A DNA stretch of 51,295 nucleotides. It comes from an uncultured Bacteroides sp. GTDB taxonomy: Bacteria; Bacteroidota; Bacteroidia; Bacteroidales; Bacteroidaceae. This document shows, piece after piece, positions 1 to 10,901 of this stretch; position 1 is the first letter of the stretch, and each line of letters opens with the position of its first letter. Under the pieces are notes generated by a model, which was given only the letters and a program-made list of their open reading frames with translations, made no database searches and had not been told where the DNA came from. The stretch spans positions 1 to 51,295 of the forward strand of contig NZ_CANRPM010000015.1 in assembly GCF_947632445.1 (NCBI RefSeq), written 5' to 3'. Position numbers and translations under genes: made by a program.

Positions 1-270
1 TTTGTTCCGTTATTTCGCAGATAACTGAATAGGGACATAACAGTCTAAGGATAAATGACTTAGAAGCCCTATCCCTGTAAAGTCCGAGCAAAAAAGGCAG
101 AAAAATAAGGATTAAACACTTCTATTTTACTTCATTATCCGGTCGTATCGGATAACGAAAAATATCAACAACGGGAAGAAATCCCATCACAAAAGATAGG
201 GAACCGACCTGGTTCGGAATGGCAAGTCGTTTTTTCTCGCCGCTTCCACCCGTATATCTGAAAAAAGAGC

Positions 271-278
271 TAACTTTG
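271..278 (+). promoter_or_regulatory. Putative trpS promoter (-7 element)
   Basis: TAACTTTG matches the Bacteroidetes -7 consensus TAnnTTTG and lies 42 bases before the trpS ATG. No good TTTG -33 element is seen 19 bases upstream, so the match is partial. The remainder of bases 1-320 holds no recognisable gene. Confidence 0.5.
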
Positions 279-320
279 CGCCCGTGACCGATTTGTCTGT
301 AACAAATAAAAAGAAGATAT

Positions 321-1418
321 ATGGCAAAAGAAAAGATCATCCTTACAGGCGACCGCCCGACAGGACGCCTGCACATAGGCCACTACGTGGGCTCACTGCG
401 CCGACGTGTGGAACTGCAAAATGCGGGAGACTACAAGGACATGTTTGTCTTCATAGCCGACGCACAGGCTTTGACGGACAACATGGAGAACCCGGAGAAG
501 GTGCGACAGAATGTCATCGAGGTGGCATTGGACTATCTGGCCTGCGGCTTAGATCCGACAAAGAGCACGCTCTTCATCCAATCGCAAATACCGGAACTGT
601 GCGAACTCTCGTTCTACTACATGGACTTGGTGACCGTGAGCCGCCTGCAACGCAATCCGACCGTAAAGACCGAGATTCAGATGCGCAACTTCGAGGCAAG
701 CATTCCCGTAGGTTTTTTCACCTACCCCATCAGTCAGGCTGCCGACATCACGGCTTTCAAGGCGACCACCGTCCCTGTAGGTGAGGATCAGGAACCTATG
801 CTGGAACAGGCCCGCGAAATCGTGCGCCGCTTCAATTACATCTACGGGGAAACTCTGGTAGAGCCGGAAATCCTGCTGCCGGACAATGCGGCCTGCCTGC
901 GTCTGCCCGGAACGGACGGCAAGGCGAAGATGAGCAAAAGCCTGGGTAACTGCATCTACCTGAGCGACCCTGCCGACGAAGTGCAGAAGAAAATACGCAA
1001 TATGTACACAGACCCGGATCACTTGCGCATACAGGATCCCGGTAAGATTGAAGGCAACACGGTGTTTACTTACCTCGACGCATTCTGCCGTCCCGAACAC
1101 TTTGAACGCTATCTGCCGGATTACCCCAACCTGAACGAACTGAAGGCTCACTATCAGCGTGGCGGTTTGGGCGATGTAAAGGTGAAGAACTTCCTGAATG
1201 CCATCATGCAGGAAACTCTGGAGCCTATCCGTGCCCGCCGCAAGAAATTCGAACAGGATATACCGGCTATCTACGACATGCTGAAACAAGGTTGTGAGAA
1301 GGCTCGTGAAACGGCTGCCGCCACACTGGACGATGTACGCCGTGCCATGAAGATCAACTACTTCGACGACGCTGCTCTGATAGCCGAACAGGCCAGACGT
1401 TTCCGCGAAGAATCATAA
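321..1418 (+). CDS. trpS: Tryptophanyl-tRNA synthetase
   Basis: This cytoplasmic enzyme charges tRNA-Trp with tryptophan using ATP. The 365-residue product is the usual length for a class I TrpS. The HIGH-type signature (LHIGHYVG) is near residues 17-24 and the KMSKS loop is at residues 203-207, so both ATP-binding signatures are intact. The ATG lies about 40 bases after a Bacteroides -7 element, with no Shine-Dalgarno, as is normal in this group. The gene converges with mutL, and a hairpin sits between the two stop codons. Nothing is odd about it. Confidence 0.97.
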   Translation: MAKEKIILTGDRPTGRLHIGHYVGSLRRRVELQNAGDYKDMFVFIADAQALTDNMENPEKVRQNVIEVALDYLACGLDPTKSTLFIQSQIPELCELSFYYMDLVTVSRLQRNPTVKTEIQMRNFEASIPVGFFTYPISQAADITAFKATTVPVGEDQEPMLEQAREIVRRFNYIYGETLVEPEILLPDNAACLRLPGTDGKAKMSKSLGNCIYLSDPADEVQKKIRNMYTDPDHLRIQDPGKIEGNTVFTYLDAFCRPEHFERYLPDYPNLNELKAHYQRGGLGDVKVKNFLNAIMQETLEPIRARRKKFEQDIPAIYDMLKQGCEKARETAAATLDDVRRAMKINYFDDAALIAEQARRFREES

Positions 1419-1436
1419 AAAGGAAAAGAGACATAA

Positions 1437-1483
1437 AAGAACAGAGGCTGAACTCTCCACAAGGGATTTCAGTCTCTGTTCTT
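1437..1483. terminator. Bidirectional terminator between trpS and mutL
   Basis: A 10-bp perfect stem (AAGAACAGAG at 1437-1446 with CTCTGTTCTT at 1474-1483) extends inward with GCTGAA/TTTCAG-type pairing. It lies between the convergent stops of trpS and mutL and could serve both. The T-tracts are short. Confidence 0.65.
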
Positions 1484-1499
1484 ATTCACCCCGACCATG

Positions 1500-3377
1500 T
1501 CATTTGGCAAAAAGCCGTTCAATCTCTTCTTCGCGGATTGTAGTCAGCACGGCATGTCCGTCAGGCGTATAATTGGGAGCCTCGCACGCAAACAGGTCAT
1601 CCACTAAAGCCACCATTTCATCTGCGCTCAACACCTGCCCATACACAATGGCTGCTGCACGGGCCAAAGTCAATGCCAGCACAGACTGCACTTCCTCCTT
1701 CACATCACAGCCTTTCTCCAAAGCCGTATGTACCATATTACGCACCAAATCCACAGGGTTCAGTCCCTCAATACCCGAAGGAACTCCATTGATGGCATAG
1801 CTGCCTCCGCCCAAAGAGGTCAATTCAAAGCCTACGGCAGACATATCCTCCTGAATATTCTCAAGTACAGCCGCTTCGGATGCCGGAAACTGAACTATCT
1901 CAGGGAACAGTACGCCCTGGACCAGGCCATGCTTTTGACGGATCTGCTCCATATACCGGTCAAACAAGACACGTACATGAGCCCGATGCTGATCGATCAG
2001 CATCAACCCGGACTTAACGGACGTCAGAATATAACGCCCCTTGAACTGCCAATGCTGTCCGACGGCTGCGCTTCCTCCCCCGAACATCATCGGAGGGAGC
2101 GACGAGGACGAATCTTCCGACGGTATTGCAGCCGGCGGCCATTCCGCTCCGGCCGGTGCATCAGGGGGCACCTCCTCATTCATCCGGCTGGCTTTCTCCA
2201 ATCCGGTATAGAGACTTTCCCACTCTGTCCGGGGACGTGAATAAGAACGATCGCCCCCATAAGAAGAAGTCTTAAAAGGATTGTAATCGGCATTATAGTG
2301 TACCTGAAGGGGTTCCACCGGCCGAGGCCGCTCATAAACGGGGATATCCGGCAGGCCCTCGGTATCGAAATCAATGGAAGGCACAGCATTGAACTTGCCC
2401 AAAGCCTCCTTGACTGCCGCAGAAAGGATTTGCCAAACGGCCTGTTCATTCTCAAACTTAATCTCGGTTTTAGTCGGATGGATGTTCACATCAATATTGG
2501 CCGGATCCACTTCAAAATATATAAAGTAGGAAATCTGTTCACCCGCCGGTATCAGATGCTCAAAAGCATCCATTACCGCCCTGTGAAAATAAGGATGCCT
2601 CATATAGCGCCCATTTACAAAAAAGTACTGATGGGCGCCTTTCTTGCGCGCGGTCTCAGGCTTGGCTACATAACCCGATATCTTGACCAACGTCGTATCT
2701 ACCTCCACCGAAAGCAGCTGTTGATTTAATTTCTTCCCAAAAACAGCGATAATACGCTGACGCAAAGGCATGACAGGCAGGTTGAACAATTCGCTGTCAT
2801 TGCTGTACAGATAAAAAGCGACATCTGGATGAACCAGCACAATGCGTTCAAACTCTGCTAAGATATTACTCAATTCGGTGGAATTGGTTTTCAAGAATTT
2901 ACGTCGGGCAGGTACATTAAAAAACAGATTCTTTACAGAGAAATTACTTCCTTTTGGACAAGAAACAGGCTCCTGGCTTTCAACTTTGGAACCGGCCAGC
3001 AACAAACGTGTACCCAGTTCTTCATCGGCCAGTCTTGTCTTCAGTTCTACCTCGGCAACAGCCGCAATGGAGGCCAATGCCTCGCCCCGAAAACCCATTG
3101 TACGTAAGGCAAACAAATCCGCAGCTTCACGGATCTTGGATGTGGCATGCCGTTCAAAAGCCAATCGGGCATCTGTTTCAGACATACCTTTGCCATTGTC
3201 TATCACTTGCATGCCTGTTTTTCCGGCATCCGTCACCAATACATGAACTTCTGTGGCTTCTGCATCAATGGCATTCTCGACCAACTCCTTAATGACAGAA
3301 GCAGGACGCTGTATCACTTCGCCAGCTGCAATCTGATTGGCCACCGAATCCGGCAGCAAATGGATAATATCACTCAT
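1500..3377 (-). CDS. mutL: DNA mismatch repair protein MutL
   Basis: This is the ATP-driven matchmaker of mismatch repair, linking MutS to downstream nicking and excision. The N-terminal GHKL ATPase motifs are intact: [15 protein letters not shown] and [11 protein letters not shown] variable linker follows, then a C-terminal dimerisation domain. I chose the start at MSDIIHLLP (3377), because family members begin there; an ATG three codons upstream (3386) is also open. The C-terminal endonuclease motif is not canonical: [12 protein letters not shown] replaces DQHA-x2-E-x4-E, and the expected CPHGRP-like motif reads TPDGHAV. The gene follows the small protein at 3389-3682 by only a few bases and ends the operon. 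Confidence 0.95.
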   Translation of the reverse strand: MSDIIHLLPDSVANQIAAGEVIQRPASVIKELVENAIDAEATEVHVLVTDAGKTGMQVIDNGKGMSETDARLAFERHATSKIREAADLFALRTMGFRGEALASIAAVAEVELKTRLADEELGTRLLLAGSKVESQEPVSCPKGSNFSVKNLFFNVPARRKFLKTNSTELSNILAEFERIVLVHPDVAFYLYSNDSELFNLPVMPLRQRIIAVFGKKLNQQLLSVEVDTTLVKISGYVAKPETARKKGAHQYFFVNGRYMRHPYFHRAVMDAFEHLIPAGEQISYFIYFEVDPANIDVNIHPTKTEIKFENEQAVWQILSAAVKEALGKFNAVPSIDFDTEGLPDIPVYERPRPVEPLQVHYNADYNPFKTSSYGGDRSYSRPRTEWESLYTGLEKASRMNEEVPPDAPAGAEWPPAAIPSEDSSSSLPPMMFGGGSAAVGQHWQFKGRYILTSVKSGLMLIDQHRAHVRVLFDRYMEQIRQKHGLVQGVLFPEIVQFPASEAAVLENIQEDMSAVGFELTSLGGGSYAINGVPSGIEGLNPVDLVRNMVHTALEKGCDVKEEVQSVLALTLARAAAIVYGQVLSADEMVALVDDLFACEAPNYTPDGHAVLTTIREEEIERLFAK

Positions 3378-3388
3378 GCTATACAAAT

Positions 3389-3682
3389 TTAGATTATTCC
3401 ATTACTAATGGCATACCACAAATAAGCCAGTAACATAATGAAAAACAGTATGACAATAAAATGTAAAGGACGTTTTCCGCTCTCCTTGCGACGTTTCAGG
3501 TGAGTAGTTCCTTCTATGAATTTTCCACGAATATCTTCGGGGTTAAATTCTTTCTTCTCAGTCAGCATGCCCAACTCACGCTTGGCATTCTCTTTCATCT
3601 TGTCCAACCTTTCCTTACGCTCGTCCACGTAAATATAGGAATGATGAAAGCCCCTCGGTTTTCTCATCGTAAACATACCCAT
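3389..3682 (-). CDS. Small membrane protein of unknown function
   Basis: This 97-residue protein has a charged N-terminal three quarters, rich in Lys, Glu and Arg with probable helix around residues 20-70. One C-terminal transmembrane segment follows (about residues 73-93, [18 protein letters not shown]), so it is probably a tail-anchored inner-membrane protein. It lies between the OstA-like gene and mutL, with gaps of 11 bases or fewer, so it should be co-transcribed. I do not recognise a named family. Its position among envelope chaperone genes suggests an envelope role, but that is inference only. ATG codons at residues 1, 3 and 6 are all possible starts. Confidence 0.75.
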   Translation of the reverse strand: MGMFTMRKPRGFHHSYIYVDERKERLDKMKENAKRELGMLTEKKEFNPEDIRGKFIEGTTHLKRRKESGKRPLHFIVILFFIMLLAYLWYAISNGII

Positions 3683-3693
3683 AAAGCACTCTC

Positions 3694-5355
3694 CTATTTT
3701 TTAGTTCGTTCGATATGCATATCACGCGGAGAGACAGTAGGCCGACGCGAGCTTTGCTTCAGCACAGCATCCGACTTCTTGCTCCGCCAATTAAAAATAT
3801 CCTCTTTGTCCAATGGACGAATATAGTCTAACCATACGAAAGAAGGCAAACGGTACTTATCTGCAGGAATCTGACCCATCGGATATGCAGTGCCGTTCGC
3901 TTTTCCAATAAAAGCTCCCCGTTCCATTTTTCTATCCTTCAACATCATTCTCAAGAAACCTCCCTCGGAATAGTTCATCAAAATCAACGAACTGTCCCGC
4001 TCTTCTACCGGATAGAAAATAACCAGTACATTTCCGTTCACATCCACCTGACGCATCTCGCCGCTGACAAAATAGGCCTTCATTTCTTTCCCGGACACTT
4101 GATTGTAGTGCAATGTATCTTTTTGTTCTACGGTCAGCGCCTGATCGATGATATGCGCCCAGTCAATCGTGCTGTCATTCATGTAAACCTTGACCTGTTC
4201 GCCCAACAACTGTTCAGAACCATACCAAAGTACCGGATCGGTGTACATGGTCATACAAGAATCTTTGGAATTATAAACCAACGAGTCGCAAACAGCCTGA
4301 ATATCTGTACGGAAAGCACGCACCTTGTGGTAGACACGCATCTCACGATACATGGAGTCAGTGTTCAAATGATAAGTTACCAAACGCAGCGTATCTCCAT
4401 GCATAAACAAGCTGTCACCTTGTGAATAATCCACAGCTACCGCTCTGTCTGTAGCCAAAGCATTACCGGTCAGCTCATTATAAAAACAATAGTTGCCGGT
4501 CAGCATATTACGATTTACCGTATCATTCATCTGCACATGGTCAAAAGCCTCACCATATCCCAGCTTGCGATCGTAAAACAAGCTGTCACCGGTCAGTTTC
4601 TTTCCTTGATTGGTCAAGACGGAACGATCCAGCAGTTCGGCCTGTTCTGTCACGGTATTATATATACCCCGTTCGGAATAAATATGATTATTGTCGCTCA
4701 CAATATCGGAAGGCCCCAAGATAGTAGCCACCTTTGTTTCCGCATGGTACTTTAATGTATCGGAAGTCAATACAAAACGGGGATTGGTCAGCTTCACTTC
4801 ATGGTTGAACACAGCTATTTTAGTAGCCGGACTATATTCTCCCCATACGGAAGTCAATACATTCTCTTCGTCTGTCAGAGTACCGCCATCGAAATAATAC
4901 CCCAAATTGTAAATACGGTCGTAATTCAAACTGTCTGTAGTCAGCTCTGTAGTACGATTAATCATCCGCACGTTTTCACGAAGCATCGCTAATTGTGCCA
5001 TACCATCGTAATACAGATAATCCCCGTAAATAAACAACGTATCACCTTGTTCCATCCGTACATTTCCAAAAGCCTCTACGGAATTGAGACGTTTGAAAAT
5101 CAAAGCACTGTCACAGTACATATACATACTGTCATGGCGCAGCCTTACAGATCCTATCAAAACCTGAACATCCGGCCGAACCTGATCATCAGCCTGCGCC
5201 TCATCAGCATATAACAAGTCAACACGTGTCTTTTTCTTCTCCGGCTCTTCCTTCTTATCCTGCGCACTGAGCAGACAGATACCAAACAGGCATAGAATAC
5301 CTGTCAGAAGATATCTATGCCTGCTTAGAAATTTAAAAACAATACTATTGTGCAT
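3694..5355 (-). CDS. OstA/LptA-like periplasmic protein
   Basis: The 553-residue protein has a hydrophobic signal peptide ending near residue 31 (LLSAQD). A long array of short beta-strand repeats follows, in which phrases such as DSLxYD, GDSLFxHGDTL and SxVxxTxDxL recur. This is the OstA-like (LptA/LptD N-terminal) beta-jellyroll pattern seen in lipopolysaccharide transport proteins. LptA-type proteins form a periplasmic bridge carrying LPS to the outer membrane. Bacteroidetes versions are longer than E. coli LptA, and the C-terminal part here is not recognised. It lies directly downstream of a SurA-like gene in the same operon, consistent with outer-membrane biogenesis. Confidence 0.8.
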   Translation of the reverse strand: MHNSIVFKFLSRHRYLLTGILCLFGICLLSAQDKKEEPEKKKTRVDLLYADEAQADDQVRPDVQVLIGSVRLRHDSMYMYCDSALIFKRLNSVEAFGNVRMEQGDTLFIYGDYLYYDGMAQLAMLRENVRMINRTTELTTDSLNYDRIYNLGYYFDGGTLTDEENVLTSVWGEYSPATKIAVFNHEVKLTNPRFVLTSDTLKYHAETKVATILGPSDIVSDNNHIYSERGIYNTVTEQAELLDRSVLTNQGKKLTGDSLFYDRKLGYGEAFDHVQMNDTVNRNMLTGNYCFYNELTGNALATDRAVAVDYSQGDSLFMHGDTLRLVTYHLNTDSMYREMRVYHKVRAFRTDIQAVCDSLVYNSKDSCMTMYTDPVLWYGSEQLLGEQVKVYMNDSTIDWAHIIDQALTVEQKDTLHYNQVSGKEMKAYFVSGEMRQVDVNGNVLVIFYPVEERDSSLILMNYSEGGFLRMMLKDRKMERGAFIGKANGTAYPMGQIPADKYRLPSFVWLDYIRPLDKEDIFNWRSKKSDAVLKQSSRRPTVSPRDMHIERTKK

Positions 5356-5398
5356 ATAGTTAGTCTAACATTCACAGATTGTATCTATACAGCCAAAC

Positions 5399-6766
5399 TT
5401 AATCCTTAATCCATCCCGGATATTTGAACTCACACTGATTCCAGCCTTCCTTAATACGAACATAGGTATGACGCTGTTTCTCACGTATCCATTTATCCAG
5501 TACTTCAGCACGCCGTTTCTCAAGTACCAAATCTTTCAAATTCTGATAATCATCCGTAATAGTAGCTTTATGACCGTTAATGCGACTTTTCAGCTTGACG
5601 ATGACACATTCCTCCTTACCTGTTTTTTCAGGAATCATAGTAAAGGCTTCAGAAATTTCACCGACATTCATTTTATCGACCACTTTGGCAATCTCAGGAG
5701 GAAGTTCCTGCATCTCGAACTTCGATGTATTGTTGTTGGGATTGGGCAACAAGCCATGATTATTACGAGTATCCTTGTCTTGCGAAATGACTGTTGCAGC
5801 CTCTTCAAATGTAAACTTATTATTCCGAATATCATCTGCAATAGAATCAAGGCGAGCTATACCGGCTTCCAACGCGCTCTCAGGCGTATGCGGACGAAGC
5901 AATATGTGCCGCACTTTAATACGGTCACCACGTTTTTCTATCAACTGGATAATATGAAAACCATACTCCGATTCCACCACTTTAGATACTTTGGTAGGAT
6001 CCTGTAAGTTGAAAGCTACATTCGCAAAAGACGGATCAAGCTGCCCACGACCATAGAAAGGCATTTCACCGCCATTAATCGCCGACGCACGATCCTCGGA
6101 ATACATACGGGCCAAAGTAGAGAAACTGGTTTCGCCCTTATTAATACGATCGGTGAACTCACGCAAACGTTTTTTCACCTCTTCTACCTCTTCTACCGGA
6201 ATCCTTGGTTTCTGTGTGACAATCTGAACTTCAACTTGCGTAGGGATATAAGGAATACTGTCCTGAGGCAAACTTTGGTAATAACGACGTACCTCAGCGG
6301 GCGTAATTTTCACCTCACCCACCAATTTCTGCTGCATGCGCTGCACAGTCAATCCTTCACGGGCATTCTCACGCAAGGTTTCACGAATCTGCGTAGCACT
6401 CTTGTTCCAATATTCTTCCATCTTCTCCATCGAACCGATGCGGCTGACATACTGATTAATCATGAAATCCACCTGGCTTACGACCTCACTCTCAGACACC
6501 TCTATACTGTCCAAAGCCGCCTGATGTAAAAACAACTTTTGCACAGCTATCTCTTCAGGAATGACACAATATGGATCGCCATCAAACCTACGTCCATTGT
6601 ACAACGCATCCAAACGTACTTCTTCCACATCAGATTTCAATATGGCTTCGTCACCAACTACCCAAACCACTTCATCTATCACATTGTCCTGCCCCCATGA
6701 AGGCACAAGAGGCAATAGCATAAAGGCCCATAAAACTGCAAACTTAACGTTCATACACTTTTTCAT
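5399..6766 (-). CDS. surA: SurA-like peptidyl-prolyl cis-trans isomerase
   Basis: This is a periplasmic chaperone and parvulin isomerase that helps fold outer-membrane beta-barrels. The start at 6766 (MKKCMNVKF) gives 455 residues with a signal peptide ending after PSWGQ. The longer open frame from 6832 would overlap the upstream gene and put extra residues before the signal. A SurA N-terminal helical domain is followed by two parvulin domains, with typical motifs such as FSTLARMYSED, YGFHIIQL and VRHILLRP. It starts 10 bases after the stop of the upstream lipoprotein gene, so the two are co-transcribed. The surA name is by similarity and operon position. Confidence 0.88.
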   Translation of the reverse strand: MKKCMNVKFAVLWAFMLLPLVPSWGQDNVIDEVVWVVGDEAILKSDVEEVRLDALYNGRRFDGDPYCVIPEEIAVQKLFLHQAALDSIEVSESEVVSQVDFMINQYVSRIGSMEKMEEYWNKSATQIRETLRENAREGLTVQRMQQKLVGEVKITPAEVRRYYQSLPQDSIPYIPTQVEVQIVTQKPRIPVEEVEEVKKRLREFTDRINKGETSFSTLARMYSEDRASAINGGEMPFYGRGQLDPSFANVAFNLQDPTKVSKVVESEYGFHIIQLIEKRGDRIKVRHILLRPHTPESALEAGIARLDSIADDIRNNKFTFEEAATVISQDKDTRNNHGLLPNPNNNTSKFEMQELPPEIAKVVDKMNVGEISEAFTMIPEKTGKEECVIVKLKSRINGHKATITDDYQNLKDLVLEKRRAEVLDKWIREKQRHTYVRIKEGWNQCEFKYPGWIKD

Positions 6767-6776
6767 TCCTAATATC

Positions 6777-7646
6777 TTAGTTCTCACAATATTTAATCTT
6801 ACCATCTTCGATGGCCTGCTTATACAAATCATCTTTTACTTTATTCAGGAACTCAACTTGCTTCTGGTTCAATACCAAATCATTTACCAACGGCTTAGCT
6901 GCCTCATAAGGTTCTTGGGCTCCTGTGGGAATATAATCTGCTACATTCAAAAAATACCAAAAAGCCGTATCCTTGACTTCTATCCGACGATTACGAGAGA
7001 AATAGGTATCTGCATCCGACGTCTTCAAAGGTATCCATGAAAGAATCTCCGAAGCCGGTATCCATTTGTCATAAAAATACTCATATTTCACAGCATTCTG
7101 CAAACTATATTTTTCCAAATGTTCAACCGCAGACTGTCTCTCATCTTTATACCACTGACGTACCTGGCTCAACTGAGGGGCTGTCAAAGGGACCTTTATG
7201 AATAAGCCACACATCAATGGAGCATCCGCTTTGAACACGGCTTTGTTTTGCTCATAATATTCCTGCAACTCCTCTTCTGTAATCTCTTCCGATAATTTCT
7301 GATGAATCAACGCCTGTTGATAAGTATGCATAATCAATGCTTTCCGATAATTGTACACCAATTTTTCTATTTCATCATTATCGGGCACATTACTTTGTGC
7401 TTTTTCATACAATAAAATATCCTCTGCCCAATTACGTATATAGTGTTCTGTAAACAACAAACTGTCATCCCGGCTTTGTCCAGCAGGCTGTACAGCCGTC
7501 AAATCCTCTTTGTATAAAAAATTACCGTCCAGTTCCACCAAAGGTGTTCGCCCTTTATGGTCGTACTGTGACTCTTTACATGCTCCCAAAAGGAACAAAC
7601 AGAGATAAAACAGACAAGATTTTCGAATTGCCACTTTTTTTCTCAT
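6777..7646 (-). CDS. Lipoprotein of the SurA/PpiC-like family
   Basis: The 289-residue protein has a lipoprotein signal: positively charged start, hydrophobic core, LLGAC lipobox with Cys at residue 23. The middle is helical and resembles the SurA N-terminal chaperone domain (ITEEELQEYYEQNKAVF). The C-terminal half is an atypical or lost parvulin domain, since I cannot see the usual GGxLG/F core. It sits between two clear prolyl-isomerase genes, consistent with a chaperone set made together. Isomerase activity is uncertain; a purely holdase role is equally likely. Confidence 0.75.
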   Translation of the reverse strand: MRKKVAIRKSCLFYLCLFLLGACKESQYDHKGRTPLVELDGNFLYKEDLTAVQPAGQSRDDSLLFTEHYIRNWAEDILLYEKAQSNVPDNDEIEKLVYNYRKALIMHTYQQALIHQKLSEEITEEELQEYYEQNKAVFKADAPLMCGLFIKVPLTAPQLSQVRQWYKDERQSAVEHLEKYSLQNAVKYEYFYDKWIPASEILSWIPLKTSDADTYFSRNRRIEVKDTAFWYFLNVADYIPTGAQEPYEAAKPLVNDLVLNQKQVEFLNKVKDDLYKQAIEDGKIKYCEN

Positions 7647-7682
7647 ATCTGGACTACGAAGATAACGGTTTAATCAATTGCT

Positions 7683-9215
7683 TCAGTGAGAATTAACGGT
7701 TTTTAAAACCTCTTCGTTTATTTCAACCTTAAAATCACGACGAAGTTGATGCGACCACTGATTCTCCAAATCCCGATAATAGTCTGCCCACATCTGTTGG
7801 CTGACATCTTCCCAACGTACAGCCCCCTTACGTTTTTCTCCTAAAACAATCCAATAAGGGTAATTTGCCAAAGATTGGGGTTTGCCTTTTTTATAAATCC
7901 GATTGTCTACAAAGGCATTGTCACCAGGAGCAAACAAGCCTCGTTCTACCACAACATTTTCCTGCCCTCCTGTATTCACGCCTAAACGGATAGCCTCTAC
8001 CCATTCTTCCTGCGGAATTTTCTTGAGAAACTTCCGCACTTGTTTTGCCATACGTTTCGTTTTATAATGTAAAACGATTCCATCATAACGTTCTTCCGGC
8101 CAATCATAACATTTTGCATACTTCTTAAAATATCTTACCACATCAGCCGAATCCGCCCTAACAAGATTACTGATTTCCCGATGCACTATTGCATCGCCCA
8201 ACAAACTATCCCGGAAGAAACACAACTCCCCTCTTAAATCGGAATTATCATCCCCTAAATGAATATATGCACAATCTAATACCGATTTAGCAACAAATAA
8301 ATCCATCTGTTTACGGACAGAAGCCGGATAAGCTCTTGCAAACAAATCGAAATCAGCCCCTGTATAGACTTTCCCGTCCATTGTAAACAATGTACCAGTA
8401 CTCTTTCCCTTCCGCAACAGTTCCTCCACTCCAGATTTATCTGGCATATATCCATAACACCGTTTCAAAGAATCAACTGACGAAAGGAGCAAACGGTTGT
8501 TTGGTTTGCTCAACAATCGGCCTTCCAAGCCATGACATACTTCTTCAAAATCAAGTTGATCCTTATGATCCAATACCTTCACTATATGAATTCCATGGGG
8601 TGTGAAAAAAGGATTGGACACCTTACCGACCGGTAAGGTAAACACGACTTCCTCAAATTCGACAGGCATCTGCAAAGGAGTTACCCAAAACGTGTCTTTG
8701 TCCTCAGAAAAGCGGTTTACACAATCATCAAACCGCACCTTCCCATTTTTTAATAATTGATACAGAGAATCCATCTGAGTTTCAACCTCATGGAGCCTCA
8801 ATGCGGAAACATTCTGAGGAATGTACTTAAATATATGACTTACATGAACACGACCCGCATATTTCCGCTTCTGTAAAAGACAATAATATTCATTGATGAC
8901 AGAATCTGCATGTTCACTATCATACAAACATTGTTGTAACAATCCACGACGATAGGAATTTAAAAGAAAACAAATATCGGACACTGTATCCAGTTTGGTC
9001 TTTTCAGCAGCCAATGCCTTAAGCTTGAAATCTATGAAGTGATCCAAATTTGCAGATTTCTCCGCACACTTAGAACAATAATATTTATATTCGGCTACAT
9101 CGACAGGTTCTCCGTCCACATGCATCAATACGGATTTCGACTGTGATCGACACCACCCCGACACGACTAAGGCGCACAGACACACCCACCAATATTTCAA
9201 CATCATAGTTCCCAA
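7683..9215 (-). CDS. Periplasmic PpiC-type peptidyl-prolyl isomerase
   Basis: The 510-residue exported protein has an N-terminal signal (about residues 6-24, LKYWWVCLCALVVSGWC). A parvulin domain is seen at roughly residues 118-220: HVSHIFKYIPQ opens it and PHGIHIVKVLDHKDQ closes it. A second, weaker rotamase-like segment follows in the C-terminal half. It would act on proline peptide bonds of proteins crossing the periplasm. It is the first gene of the envelope-chaperone run that ends in mutL, and guaB lies upstream behind a strong terminator. ATG codons at residues 1, 4 and 5 are all usable. Confidence 0.82.
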   Translation of the reverse strand: MGTMMLKYWWVCLCALVVSGWCRSQSKSVLMHVDGEPVDVAEYKYYCSKCAEKSANLDHFIDFKLKALAAEKTKLDTVSDICFLLNSYRRGLLQQCLYDSEHADSVINEYYCLLQKRKYAGRVHVSHIFKYIPQNVSALRLHEVETQMDSLYQLLKNGKVRFDDCVNRFSEDKDTFWVTPLQMPVEFEEVVFTLPVGKVSNPFFTPHGIHIVKVLDHKDQLDFEEVCHGLEGRLLSKPNNRLLLSSVDSLKRCYGYMPDKSGVEELLRKGKSTGTLFTMDGKVYTGADFDLFARAYPASVRKQMDLFVAKSVLDCAYIHLGDDNSDLRGELCFFRDSLLGDAIVHREISNLVRADSADVVRYFKKYAKCYDWPEERYDGIVLHYKTKRMAKQVRKFLKKIPQEEWVEAIRLGVNTGGQENVVVERGLFAPGDNAFVDNRIYKKGKPQSLANYPYWIVLGEKRKGAVRWEDVSQQMWADYYRDLENQWSHQLRRDFKVEINEEVLKTVNSH

Positions 9216-9240
9216 ATCGTATTCATATATTTATAAAAAC

Positions 9241-9310
9241 AAGCACGGACAACACCTTACTACAGTTCCTCTCTTAAAAAAGGCCTGCAAAATACGTGTT
9301 GTCCGTGCTT
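9241..9310 (-). terminator. guaB terminator with a 15-bp perfect stem
   Basis: AAGCACGGACAACAC (9241-9255) pairs perfectly with GTGTTGTCCGTGCTT (9296-9310) around a 40-base loop. Read on the minus strand the hairpin follows the guaB stop and ends in GTTTTTA. The loop is unusually long for an intrinsic terminator. Confidence 0.75.
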
Positions 9311-9326
9311 TAAAGTACATAAATGG

Positions 9327-10850
<1,524 letters not shown>

Positions 10851-10901
10851 CTACATATATCTGCACGCAATAAATTTTCTTTTTAGCTCAAAGACAAAAA
10901 A

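Noticed and set aside
549..1289. Long open frame on the minus strand (246 codons)
   Set aside because: It lies entirely inside trpS, has no recognisable motif and reflects codon bias of the real gene.
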